DNA from: Henriciella sp. AS95
GTDB taxonomy: Bacteria > Pseudomonadota > Alphaproteobacteria > Caulobacterales > Hyphomonadaceae
NCBI RefSeq assembly: GCF_038900055.1
Contig: NZ_JBBMQM010000001.1
Span: 806,001 to 870,000, forward strand
Reading direction: 5' to 3'
DNA length: 64,000 bases
Notes under the pieces: generated by a model
The model's database searches: none
Seen by the model: the letters and a program-made list of their open reading frames with translations, nothing else
What the model was told of the DNA's origin: nothing
Shown: in pieces, positions 1 to 7,892 of the stretch
Layout: the number at the start of each line of letters is the position of its first letter
Position numbering within the stretch: the first letter of the stretch is position 1
Position numbers and translations under genes: made by a program

Positions 1-92
1 AATGTTTTGGATGGACCCGTCCTTGTACAAGGCATTACGATGTGTATCAGATCGTGGATCACTTGCTCGCAAAATCGTGAAAGGTGCCGACC

Positions 93-914
93 ATGCGCAC
101 GCTCTTCGTCCTTCCTGTCGCCATGGCGATGCTTGTGGCTTGCGAAACGGATACGGCGAAAGACGTGCCGAACGGGACAGCCGGTTCCGACGCTGAAATG
201 AGTGCAGAGATGTCAGACCCTGCAGAGACCGAACCGATGACCATTACGGGCACGCTTGCCTATCGCCAGCGGATTGCTCTGCCGGCAGATGCGATTGCCA
301 GCATCCTCGTTTATGAGGAGGGGCCTGCTGATATGGTCAGGGAAGAAATCGCAAGTGAGAGCTTCGAGCTGAACGGGCGCCAGGTGCCTATTCCGTTTCA
401 GGTGATTGTGCCGGCGGACATCGAGCTGGAGCGTGACAGACTGTCCTTGCGGGCCGAGATCCATGATGCCGCAGGCGACCTGATGTGGACGAGCGACACG
501 GCGAACATTTTCGACCGTACCGAGGGTCTTTATGAGCTAGGTAACATCAATCTCGTGCCGACAACGTCCGCCGTTGTTTCAATGGACCAGCTAACGGCGC
601 ATGAGTGGATGGCAGCCACCCTGAATGGCGACCCGCTTTTTCAGAGTTCGCAGATCACGATGACCTTTGAAGAAGACGGCCGGGTTAGCGGCTCGTCCTC
701 GTGCAACTCGTATACGGGGAGCTTCAAGCTGAATGCGGGGACGCTGACATTTGGCCCGCTGGCCATGACGCGCCGCGCCTGCTTCCCGCAGGAGATCATG
801 GAACAGGAGCAGGCTTTTGTTGCGGTCATGGGCGACAATCCGGATGTCGATCTCGACGAGAATGGATTGCTGACCCTGACGGGCGCGGATGGCCGCAGCC
901 TGACGGCGCGTTAG
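93..914 (+). CDS. Lipoprotein with YbaY-type and META domains
   Basis: The N-terminus is a short lipoprotein signal with the lipobox LVAC (Cys17 from the ATG at 93). An in-frame GTG nine bases upstream is possible, but AAGG sits at good spacing before the ATG. Residues ~45-145 (starting MTITGTLAY) resemble the YbaY/YscW lipoprotein domain. Residues ~170-270 are a META/HslJ domain with the hallmark SSSCNSYTGSF and a later RRACF. Families with this pairing are usually outer-membrane lipoproteins linked to stress or heat resistance, but no precise role is established. The gene meets the BON lipoprotein gene tail to tail with a 4-bp overlap. Confidence 0.85.
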   Translation: MRTLFVLPVAMAMLVACETDTAKDVPNGTAGSDAEMSAEMSDPAETEPMTITGTLAYRQRIALPADAIASILVYEEGPADMVREEIASESFELNGRQVPIPFQVIVPADIELERDRLSLRAEIHDAAGDLMWTSDTANIFDRTEGLYELGNINLVPTTSAVVSMDQLTAHEWMAATLNGDPLFQSSQITMTFEEDGRVSGSSSCNSYTGSFKLNAGTLTFGPLAMTRRACFPQEIMEQEQAFVAVMGDNPDVDLDENGLLTLTGADGRSLTAR

Positions 915-1543
915 CTGCCTGAGCCACCCAGCAATTCACTATCGCTGCCGCCTGACGCTTCGAACTGGGCTGGAATCTGACGCACTTTGACGTAGGACAC
1001 GACACGCTGCACGCCGCCGACGACGCTGGCGCGCTCTGCGGCTTCTTTCAGTTCTTCGTTGGATTGGGCGATCCCCATCAGGTAGACGACGCCATCATAC
1101 GTCTCGATATTGTAGTTGACGCTTTTCACATTCTTGGCGGCGATCAGCGAGGCGCGCACGCGCGCCGTGATCAACTCGTCAGAAGCGTTGGCGAAAAAGC
1201 CGCCGGGCCGTTCAATCACAATCTCATTGGCGACATCGCGGGTGCGGGTTGCTGTCCATGCAATGTCTTCCGCGCGTACGCGGTGTTCCGGTGTTGCGAC
1301 ACGGCCAGACAGCAGGACGAGGCCTTGAGCGACTTCAACATCGACCTCGCCAAAACCGTCTTCATTGAGCAACATGGCCTTGATCTGGTTGGACACCGTC
1401 GCGTCATCGACGGCTTCACCGAGTGAACGTTCCTGCACCGAGGCGACGCCGACCGCGCCAGCGGTTCCAAGGACAGCGGCTGCACAGCCGGACATGAGGA
1501 CAGGTGCCGTCAGGGCGAGAGCCATAAGGGATGATCTGATCAT
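911..1543 (-). CDS. dolP: Double-BON-domain lipoprotein, DolP (YraP)-like
   Basis: About 210 residues with lipobox MSGC, followed by two BON domains: residues ~47-115 (DDATVSNQIKAMLLNEDGF ... LLSGRV) and ~120-190 (DELITARVRASLI ... VYLMGIAQ). DolP in enterobacteria is an outer-membrane lipoprotein that binds anionic phospholipid at division sites and supports envelope integrity. The neighbourhood yraN-rsmI-lpoA matches the enterobacterial yraP locus, which supports the assignment. I chose the ATG at 1543, six codons inside the longest frame, because GAAAGAG lies upstream and the signal peptide then starts cleanly. The symbol rests on domain order and synteny. Confidence 0.82.
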   Translation of the reverse strand: MIRSSLMALALTAPVLMSGCAAAVLGTAGAVGVASVQERSLGEAVDDATVSNQIKAMLLNEDGFGEVDVEVAQGLVLLSGRVATPEHRVRAEDIAWTATRTRDVANEIVIERPGGFFANASDELITARVRASLIAAKNVKSVNYNIETYDGVVYLMGIAQSNEELKEAAERASVVGGVQRVVSYVKVRQIPAQFEASGGSDSELLGGSGS

Positions 1544-1579
1544 GGGCCAAATCTCTTTCATCTAAAAGCTAAGTATGAC

Positions 1580-1963
1580 CTAGGCGCCGGATGGGGCAAA
1601 ATCTGGGCGCCACTGATTGCGCAAATGTATTGGCAATCGGTGTGGCAAAATCATCACGAGGTCGAAGCGCCAGTCGAGATGTTCGGCTTTCGCTTGTTGT
1701 GCCATCCAGCTTTGCGCGGCGCGATTGATCCGCCGCCAGTTTGCTTCGGGAACGGCTGTCTCGGCGACCGTGCGCGTCTGCCGCGCCTTCACCTCGATGA
1801 AGGCGACCGTATTGGCGCGCCGGGCAATGAGGTCGATTTCGCCAACGGGCAAGCGCACGCGGCGCGCGAGGATGCGATACCCTTTCAGCCGCAACCAGAG
1901 TGCGGCCAGCGTTTCAGCGCGCCGCCCGCGCCGCTCGGCCCGCTGCCGGACGCCCTCAGCCAT
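1580..1963 (-). CDS. yraN: YraN / UPF0102 family nuclease-fold protein
   Basis: 127 residues, the usual size for UPF0102. The family has a PD-(D/E)xK (Holliday-junction-resolvase-like) fold. Visible motifs are the N-terminal RRAETLAALWLRLKGYRIL helix, then PVGEIDLIARR (Glu and Asp of the nuclease core) and TVAFIEVKARQ (the E-x-K element). Its role is unknown; it is a conserved neighbour of rsmI. It overlaps the 3' end of rsmI by 8 bp and is therefore probably co-transcribed and translationally coupled with it. Confidence 0.9.
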   Translation of the reverse strand: MAEGVRQRAERRGRRAETLAALWLRLKGYRILARRVRLPVGEIDLIARRANTVAFIEVKARQTRTVAETAVPEANWRRINRAAQSWMAQQAKAEHLDWRFDLVMILPHRLPIHLRNQWRPDFAPSGA

Positions 1964-2882
1964 TGTCCTTCAGGGCGAGTGCCCTCTGATAGGCGTCGCG
2001 TTTGGATATGCCGAACGCTTCGGCGACATCGTTGGCGGCGCGTTTCATCGGCGATTCCGCCATCGCCTTGATCAGCGCTGCATCGATGTCAGCCTCGTCC
2101 GGGGCGGCATCGATGGGCGGGCCGACAAGGATGACGATCTCGCCTTTTGGGGGGCCGTTCTCGCCATAATGGGCAGCGAGGTCCCCAAGCGTGCCGTGGC
2201 GTGTTTCCTCGAAGAATTTTGTGAGTTCGCGGGCGACGGCGGCGCGGCGGTCAGCGCCCAGCGTTTCGGCAAGGTCCGACAGGCAGGCGGCAAGCCGCGA
2301 GCCGCCTTCATAGAAGACGAGCGTTGCCGGTACCGCCTTCAGGGATTCGGCTTCGCGCTTTCTCTGGCCGGACTTCGGGGGCAGGAAGCCACAGAACATG
2401 AACCGGTCGCTTGGGAGGCCGGATGCGACGAGGCCTGCCAGAAGGGCTGATGCGCCGGGCACCGGGATGATCTTGATACCGCGTTCGACCGCTTCATGGA
2501 CGAGCTTCCAGCCCGGATCCGAGACGAGCGGGGTGCCGGCGTCCGAGATGAGCGCAATCGTGGCGCCATCCTCGAGACGGGACAGGATGTCCGGGCGTCG
2601 CTCTGCCCCATTATGGTCATGGTAGGCACTCAGTTTTGCGCGAATGCCGTGAGCATCTAGCAGTTTGCGGGCGACGCGTGTGTCTTCCGCCAAGACTTCA
2701 TCGGCAGCCGCCAGCGTATCGAGAGCCCGCAGGGTGATATCGCGCAGGTTGCCGATGGGGGTCGAGACGACATGAAGGCCGGGCTCAAGACGGGTTTTGC
2801 CGTGTTGCGCGGGGGCGGTCTCAGCACTAGGCTCGCCATCGGGGCGACTCGCGGCCGGAACGGAAGGATCTTTGGATGACAT
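1956..2882 (-). CDS. rsmI: 16S rRNA (cytidine(1402)-2'-O)-methyltransferase RsmI
   Basis: A tetrapyrrole-methylase-fold SAM enzyme that 2'-O-methylates C1402 in the 16S rRNA decoding centre. Signature segments are LHVVSTPIGNLRDITLRAL near the N-terminus, AEDTRVARKLL, ISDAGTPLVSDPG, VPGASALLAGLVASGLPSDRF and FYEGGSRL. The reading frame is open further upstream, but that part lies inside the divergent lpoA-like gene. I place the start at ATG 2882 (MSSKDPSV) or 2894, which leaves a short non-conserved tail before the domain. The start region overlaps the divergent gene's start codon by 7 bp. Confidence 0.93.
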   Translation of the reverse strand: MSSKDPSVPAASRPDGEPSAETAPAQHGKTRLEPGLHVVSTPIGNLRDITLRALDTLAAADEVLAEDTRVARKLLDAHGIRAKLSAYHDHNGAERRPDILSRLEDGATIALISDAGTPLVSDPGWKLVHEAVERGIKIIPVPGASALLAGLVASGLPSDRFMFCGFLPPKSGQRKREAESLKAVPATLVFYEGGSRLAACLSDLAETLGADRRAAVARELTKFFEETRHGTLGDLAAHYGENGPPKGEIVILVGPPIDAAPDEADIDAALIKAMAESPMKRAANDVAEAFGISKRDAYQRALALKDNG

Positions 2883-4186
2883 CTTGGGCACCATCGCGCT
2901 TTGCAGGCCTCGCGCCAAGCCTTGTTCTCGCAGCTTTTCTCGCGCTCGCCGGGTGTGCCACTGGCCCGAGCCAGCCGCCAGCCCCGATTTCCAGCGGCAA
3001 GCCGCGGGTTGATCCTGATCCTCGCCAAGCTCAGACGGACGATGAGTTACCAAATGATATTCACGGTGCCGGCATCCTGGCGGATGTGAATGGCATGCCG
3101 CTGCCTCAGCCTGGCCGGTTTACGCCGGAATACCTGAAGGGGCGGGATATCATGCGCGCCGCTGTGCTGCTGCCATTCTCGCATCCGAACGCCGGTGTGC
3201 GCGCCGAAGCCGAAGGCATGCTGGCCGGTATCGAGATGGCGCTGTTCGATCATGGCAATGAAGAGTTCGTGCTCTTGCCGAAAGACACTGCTGGCTCGCA
3301 GAGCGTTGCCATTGAAGCGGCTGAACAGGCGCAGCGCGAAGGCGCAGAATTTTTCCTCGGGCCGCTTTTTGGAGCCAATATTGCAGCCCTGAATACAGAT
3401 CGCGCGCTCGCAGGGACGCCGATCATCGGCTTTTCCAACGACAATACGGTCGCGGGCGGTTCGACCTGGCTGGCTTCGATTACGCCGGAAGAGGAAGTCA
3501 AGGCGCTGGTGGACTATGCGGTTGCGAACGGCATCCGTCAGTTCGCGTTCTTTGGCCCTCAGAGCGATCTTGGGACGCGTATCCAGACAGCGCTTCAGTT
3601 TGAAGCGCAGCAAGCTGGCGGTGTCGTGATCTCGACCGGATTCTACCCGGCAGGTGAGGGCTCCCCGACGAGCGAAGCGAAGTATCTCGCCAGGTCCATC
3701 AATCAGGCGCAAGCCTCTGGCCGTGTCGCTGTCCTGATCCCTGAACGCGGAACGCAGCTCCGCCGCGTCGCGCCACTGCTGGCTTATTATGGCGTGAGCC
3801 GCCGCGTGAAACTGATGGGGCTCAGCAACTGGAATGATCCTGGCATCTGGCGTGAGCCATCGCTGGCGGGCAGCTGGTTCGTTGCGCCGCCAGAGGCTGA
3901 TCTGAAGGCATTTGAAGCCCGGTATAACAGGATCTATGGCCGTGCACCGAGTTCACTTGCGGCGCAGGCTTACGATGCTGCTGCGCTCGTGATGCAGCTC
4001 TCCAAGGATGGAGAGCTCGAGGCTGATGAGATGACGCAGCAGGATGGGTTCTATGGCTTGAACGGGCTCTTCCGGTTTGCGCCGGATGGCACGACGCAGC
4101 GTAAAATGGCGATCTATGAGGTGCAGCCGAGCGGCGCTGTCGAGATCCAGCCGGCCAGCAACAGCTTCGGCCCGGACATCGGTTAG
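2876..4186 (+). CDS. LpoA-like penicillin-binding protein activator (periplasmic-binding-protein fold lipoprotein)
   Basis: 436 residues with a lipobox LAGC at Cys27. The rest is a two-lobe periplasmic-binding-protein (Peripla_BP_6) domain: AVLLPFSHPNAGVRAEAEGMLAGIEMALFD, a middle GTPIIGFSND, FGPQSDLG, then a C-terminal lobe ending near IQPASNSFGPDIG. Enterobacterial LpoA has an N-terminal TPR half and this C-terminal fold, and activates PBP1a from the outer membrane. Alphaproteobacterial versions, like this one, keep mostly the binding-protein part, so PBP activation here is inferred. Divergent placement next to rsmI is the classical position of lpoA. Confidence 0.85.
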   Translation: MTSWAPSRFAGLAPSLVLAAFLALAGCATGPSQPPAPISSGKPRVDPDPRQAQTDDELPNDIHGAGILADVNGMPLPQPGRFTPEYLKGRDIMRAAVLLPFSHPNAGVRAEAEGMLAGIEMALFDHGNEEFVLLPKDTAGSQSVAIEAAEQAQREGAEFFLGPLFGANIAALNTDRALAGTPIIGFSNDNTVAGGSTWLASITPEEEVKALVDYAVANGIRQFAFFGPQSDLGTRIQTALQFEAQQAGGVVISTGFYPAGEGSPTSEAKYLARSINQAQASGRVAVLIPERGTQLRRVAPLLAYYGVSRRVKLMGLSNWNDPGIWREPSLAGSWFVAPPEADLKAFEARYNRIYGRAPSSLAAQAYDAAALVMQLSKDGELEADEMTQQDGFYGLNGLFRFAPDGTTQRKMAIYEVQPSGAVEIQPASNSFGPDIG

Positions 4187-4192
4187 GCCGCT

Positions 4193-4600
4193 TTAGTCTT
4201 CTTTTGGACTCGCAGGCTCTGGCAGGCCAAGCAGGCGACGCGCGGCGCGCCGGTGTTTTTCCTTGATCTGCGAGCCGACAATTCCAAGTGCTGTCGCAAG
4301 AACCGTGGCGTCGTCTGTAAAGCCGAGGCCAGCGATCACGTCTGGCAGCGCGTCAGTTGGCACGACGAAATAGCCTAGCGCCGCGAAGAGTACCGCCTTG
4401 GCTTTTTTTGGTGTCTTCGGGTCCATGGCGGCGTAATAGGACGCCGCAAGGTCATCGGCGAACGGAAGACGCCCGGCGACCTTCAAGAGCTTTGTCATGA
4501 ATTTGCGCTTTGTCCGCCGGCGGTCTGCTTCCACATCAATGGGCAGGCGGCGCGGCTGGGACTCACCGTTTTCTATAATGATTTCCGTTGGGTTACGCAT
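4193..4600 (-). CDS. DUF1232 (YkvA-like) small membrane protein
   Basis: 135 residues from ATG 4600. The longer open frame upstream is antisense to the SDR gene and is not coding. The core FAALGYFVVPTDALPDVIAGLGFTDDATVLATAL is the DUF1232 signature (a hydrophobic helix, PxDxIPD-like loop and TDD), a family with no settled function that is also seen in E. coli YkvA/YjgN neighbours. The N-terminal ~40 residues are basic and probably cytosolic. It converges on the lpoA-like gene with 6 bp between the stops and is divergent from the SDR gene. Confidence 0.85.
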   Translation of the reverse strand: MRNPTEIIIENGESQPRRLPIDVEADRRRTKRKFMTKLLKVAGRLPFADDLAASYYAAMDPKTPKKAKAVLFAALGYFVVPTDALPDVIAGLGFTDDATVLATALGIVGSQIKEKHRRAARRLLGLPEPASPKED

Positions 4601-4666
4601 TGGCGGACGGCTCCTCACCCTATAGATCGCTCTCATCAGTCGAACCTTCAAGAGAGGCCCCGCATT

Positions 4667-5446
4667 ATGAAACTCAATTCCGACATCAGCGCCGTCGTCA
4701 CCGGTGGTGCTTCCGGCCTCGGCGCAGCGACCGCTCGCCGTCTTGCCAGCCAGGGAGTCAAAGTCGCGATCTTTGACCTCAACGAAGAAAAAGGCGAAGC
4801 CATTGCCGATGAGCTTGGCGGCGTTTTCTGCAAGGTGAACGTCACCGATGAGGCTTCCGTCGATGCCGGCTTTGAAAAAGCCCGCGCTGCAATCGGCCAG
4901 GAGCGCATCCTCGTGAATTGCGCAGGCACCGGCAATGCCATCAAGACCGCCTCGCGCGACAAGAACACTGGCGAGATCAAACACTTCCCGATCGACAAGT
5001 TCAATTTGATCGTCCAGATCAACCTCGTCGGCACGTTCACATGTATCGCGAAGTCTGCCGCTGGCATGATGACGCTCGACCCGATTGACGGCGAGCGCGG
5101 CGCGATCGTGAACACGGCGTCTGTCGCTGCTGAAGATGGCCAGATGGGCCAAGCCGCCTACTCCGCATCGAAGGGCGGCGTTGTCGGCATGACCCTGCCG
5201 ATCGCACGCGACCTTTCCCGCGAGCAGATCCGCGTGAACACGATCCTGCCGGGCATCTTCAACACGCCGCTGCTGCAAGGCGCGCCAGATAACGTCAAAC
5301 AGGCGCTGGCTGCATCGGTCCCGAACCCGGCTCGCCTGGGTGACCCGGCCGAATATGCTTCGCTCGCCGAGCAGATGATCACCAATGGCTATTTCAACGG
5401 CGAAGATGTTCGCCTTGACGGCGCGATCCGTATGGCCCCGCGTTAA
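4667..5446 (+). CDS. SDR-family 3-hydroxyacyl-CoA dehydrogenase (HSD17B10-like)
   Basis: 259 residues with a Rossmann fold. The nucleotide site TGGASGLGAATARRL is at ~12-26, Asp after FDLN suggests NAD preference, then come CAGTGNA (NNAG equivalent), Ser in VNTASVAAEDG, and the YSASKGG catalytic Tyr/Lys pair. The extended loop after the CAG motif and IARDLSREQIRVNTILPGIFNTPLL match the type-II 3-hydroxyacyl-CoA / 2-methyl-3-hydroxybutyryl-CoA dehydrogenase group used in fatty-acid and isoleucine degradation. AGAGAGG-like Shine-Dalgarno at 4651-4657. A strong terminator follows. Confidence 0.88.
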   Translation: MKLNSDISAVVTGGASGLGAATARRLASQGVKVAIFDLNEEKGEAIADELGGVFCKVNVTDEASVDAGFEKARAAIGQERILVNCAGTGNAIKTASRDKNTGEIKHFPIDKFNLIVQINLVGTFTCIAKSAAGMMTLDPIDGERGAIVNTASVAAEDGQMGQAAYSASKGGVVGMTLPIARDLSREQIRVNTILPGIFNTPLLQGAPDNVKQALAASVPNPARLGDPAEYASLAEQMITNGYFNGEDVRLDGAIRMAPR

Positions 5447-5470
5447 GCGAGAGCCACGGCAAGAAAGAAG

Positions 5471-5504
5471 GCCCGCCCTGGACAGACCGGGGCGGGCTTT
5501 TTTG
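5471..5504 (+). terminator. Rho-independent terminator after the SDR gene
   Basis: Inverted repeat GCCCGCCC (5471-5478) / GGGCGGGC (5490-5497), followed directly by six T. It lies 25 bp after the SDR stop codon. Confidence 0.9.
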
Positions 5505-5603
5505 TTTGTCAGCTCAGATCAGACGGTCGGGCGATGTGTCAGGAAATCGCTGTTGCGCAGGAGCGCGGCAGACTACCATTTTATTGCTGTAGGCCGGAAC
5601 CGA

Positions 5604-6164
5604 TCAGTTGGTTGGCCGCACGATGCTCGGGCCAAGATTCGCCAGGACTTCACTGGCATTGAAGTAGGCCGGGTCGTCTGGTTTCGGGCCACTGCCCATC
5701 ATGATCTCGGCGGAAGCCTCAAACCGGGTAACTTCCCGGTACTCGTTCGGGCCGCCCCAGAAGGGATCATAATAGCCCCAGGGATCCCGGTAATAAGGAT
5801 GCACGATCCGGCCACGAGGGCCATAGAAGCGGTAATGCGGGTCGAAGTAGCTATAGTATGGCGCGTAGGAGCCGCCGACTGGCACAAGGCTGGAGTCAGC
5901 GTCCGTGGCGCGGCGAACCATATTGAAATAGTCGTGCCCGCTCTGAACGGTCAGTTCGGCAGCGCGGTAGAGTAGATAGGTCTCGACCGTCTGGCGATCT
6001 GTCAGGCTGTTGCCCGAAAAGCTGACGATCCAGCGATTGCTTTCGATCTTCTGGCTGGAATAGCCGCGATCACTCGGTGAAGCGGCCTGATAAGGTGTGG
6101 CGGTCGCGCAGGCGCCAAGCAATGCAAGGCTAGCGAGCGCGGGAATGAGGGATTTGGTCAACAT
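5604..6164 (-). CDS. CC0125/CC1285-family lipoprotein
   Basis: 186 residues, lipobox LGAC at Cys19. The family core is visible: GYSSQKIESNRWIVSFSGNS followed by the helix TVETYLLYRAAELTVQSGHDYF. The C-terminal third is rich in Tyr, Pro, Gly and Trp (positions ~98-145, repeats of YY/WGG) and probably unstructured or cell-wall facing. The family is named from Caulobacter and is largely confined to Caulobacterales, Maricaulales and relatives, so it is a useful taxonomic clue. Function unknown. Confidence 0.85.
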   Translation of the reverse strand: MLTKSLIPALASLALLGACATATPYQAASPSDRGYSSQKIESNRWIVSFSGNSLTDRQTVETYLLYRAAELTVQSGHDYFNMVRRATDADSSLVPVGGSYAPYYSYFDPHYRFYGPRGRIVHPYYRDPWGYYDPFWGGPNEYREVTRFEASAEIMMGSGPKPDDPAYFNASEVLANLGPSIVRPTN

Positions 6165-6273
6165 GATATGTTCGCCCTGATAGTTCTGGCCATATTATAC
6201 GTGTCCAAACTGAACGCCAGACAACGTGTTTTGCTCCTGTCTTCCTATGTGATGTGTCGACGGTACAATTGAA

Positions 6274-6303
6274 AGAGCCCGCAGTGTGATGGCTGCGGGC
6301 TCT
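6274..6303 (-). terminator. Terminator after the aldehyde dehydrogenase
   Basis: Perfect 11-bp stem AGAGCCCGCAG (6274-6284) / CTGCGGGCTCT (6293-6303) with an 8-nt loop, 22 bp past the stop of the leftward gene. On the minus strand the stem is followed by TTTCAATT, a weak U tract. Confidence 0.72.
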
Positions 6304-6325
6304 GTCTTGTGTCTTGAAGCGAGGG

Positions 6326-7759
6326 TCAGGCCGGGCTGTGGCCGAGGACCGCTTTGACCTCAAGGAATTCCTCAAAGCCGAAGTCGCCCCACTCACGGCC
6401 GACGCCTGACTGTTTGAAGCCGCCGAATGGCGCATTCAGGTCGCCGCCAGCGCCGTTGATGTGGATGTTGCCAGCGCGGATCTTGTTGGCAACGTCACGG
6501 GCGTGGTCGATGTCGGAAGACTGCACGTAGCCAGCCAGGCCGTAGACGGTGTCATTGGCAATCTTGATGGCGTCTTCTTCGGTGTCATATGGCAGGATGC
6601 ACAGCACCGGGCCGAAGATTTCTTCGCGGGCGATCGTCATGTCGTTGGTGACGTTGGCGAAGACGGTCGGCTTGGTGAAGTAGCCTTTATTGAAGCCTTC
6701 AGGACGGCCGGTGCCGCCGGTGACCAGCGTCGCGCCTTCGTCGATGCCCTTCTGGATCAGATCCTGAACCTTGTTCCACTGATTGCCGTTGGAGATCGGG
6801 CCCATCGCGCCTTTCGGAGCGTCGGCACCGGCACCAACCTGAACCTTCTCGGCCGTGGCCTTGGCGATGGCGATCGCTTCGTCTTGCTGGTCGCGCTGGA
6901 CGAGCATACGGGACGGGGCGTTACAGGACTGGCCTGTATTGTTCATCATGTGCATGACGCCGCCAGCGACCGCCTTGTTGAGGTCTGCATCCGGCAGGAC
7001 GATGTTTGGCGACTTGCCGCCCAGTTCGAGCGCGACGCGCTTAACCGTCGGCGCCGCCGCCTGAGAGACGAGCGAGCCAGCGCGGGTCGAACCGGTGAAG
7101 CTCATCATGTCGATGCCAGGATGCTGGGACATGTAGGCGCCAACGCCGGGTCCATCGCCATTGACGAGGTTGAACACACCTGGTGGTACGCCAGCATCGT
7201 GGAAGATTTCAGCAATAACCATTGCATCAAGCGGCGCAATTTCAGACGGCTTGAGAACCATGGTGCAGCCTGTCGCGATGGCTGGAGCCACCTTGCAGGC
7301 AATCTGGTTTTGCGGCCAGTTCCATGGGGTGATGAAACCACAAACGCCGATCGGCTCTTTACGGATAAGGGTCTTGCCGCGCTGCTCTTCGAATTCATAT
7401 TCGCGCAGGATCTTGGCGGCGGTCATGTAGTGACCCATGCCAGCGGGGACCTGGGCGGCCTGAGCGAGCCACATCGGTGCGCCCATCTCGTCGGAAATGG
7501 CCTTGGCCATGTCGCTGCTGCGTTCCTTGATGCCCGCGGCAATCTTCTCGAGCAGTTCGGCGCGATACTCGACCGAGGTTTGCGAGAAGGATTCGAAGGC
7601 AGCCTGAGCGGCCTCGACGGCCTTGTCGACATCGGCTTCGGAGCCGAGCGAGATACGCGCAAACGGCTCTTCAGTGGCCGGGTTTTCGACCTCGAGTGTG
7701 CGCGGCTCAACCGGGTCGACCCATTCGCCATTGATATAGAATTTGAGATAGTCCTGCAT
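6326..7759 (-). CDS. NAD(P)-dependent aldehyde dehydrogenase
   Basis: 477 residues from ATG 7759, chosen because GGAGGA lies just upstream. The longer frame adds an unconserved tail. The ALDH fold is clear: FITPWNWPQNQ, PSEIAPLDAM, SFTGSTRAG, catalytic Glu in ALELGGKSPNIV and catalytic Cys in GQSCNAPSR, then EEIFGPVLCILPYDTEEDAI and PFGGFKQSGVGREWG. Substrate is not predictable from the motifs; the closest groups act on aliphatic or semialdehyde substrates. It is a single-gene unit between two terminators. Confidence 0.92.
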   Translation of the reverse strand: MQDYLKFYINGEWVDPVEPRTLEVENPATEEPFARISLGSEADVDKAVEAAQAAFESFSQTSVEYRAELLEKIAAGIKERSSDMAKAISDEMGAPMWLAQAAQVPAGMGHYMTAAKILREYEFEEQRGKTLIRKEPIGVCGFITPWNWPQNQIACKVAPAIATGCTMVLKPSEIAPLDAMVIAEIFHDAGVPPGVFNLVNGDGPGVGAYMSQHPGIDMMSFTGSTRAGSLVSQAAAPTVKRVALELGGKSPNIVLPDADLNKAVAGGVMHMMNNTGQSCNAPSRMLVQRDQQDEAIAIAKATAEKVQVGAGADAPKGAMGPISNGNQWNKVQDLIQKGIDEGATLVTGGTGRPEGFNKGYFTKPTVFANVTNDMTIAREEIFGPVLCILPYDTEEDAIKIANDTVYGLAGYVQSSDIDHARDVANKIRAGNIHINGAGGDLNAPFGGFKQSGVGREWGDFGFEEFLEVKAVLGHSPA

Positions 7760-7833
7760 ATTCAGTCCTCCGGAGTGTCTTTGATATAGCTGGTGGATAT
7801 CTAAGCGCGCAGAGGCATAATTAAAAGCGCTAA

Positions 7834-7871
7834 CGCCCCGTGAAGCCGCGTCAAAACGCGTCAACGGGGCG
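7834..7871 (-). terminator. Terminator after the phytase gene
   Basis: Stem CGCCCCGT (7834-7841) / ACGGGGCG (7864-7871) with a smaller nested GCG/CGC hairpin in the loop. On the minus strand it is followed by TTAGCGCTTTTAATTAT. It ends 21 bp from the phytase stop. Confidence 0.65.
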
Positions 7872-7892
7872 CCAGCAGTCGTTCAGTTTGGC

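Noticed and set aside
1-92. A gene end or promoter at the left edge
   Set aside because: Short frames there have no family features, and no clear promoter hexamers were seen.
2883-3053. Longer N-terminus for RsmI
   Set aside because: The extension lies inside the divergent lpoA-like coding region and has no RsmI homology.
4193-5278. Single 361-residue protein covering DUF1232 and the opposite strand of the SDR gene
   Set aside because: Only the last 135 residues look like a protein family; the remainder is antisense to a conserved dehydrogenase.
6461-7789. 442-codon open frame opposite the aldehyde dehydrogenase
   Set aside because: It is the mirror of a conserved gene, has low-complexity His/Asp/Val-rich translation typical of antisense frames in high-GC DNA, and no family motif.
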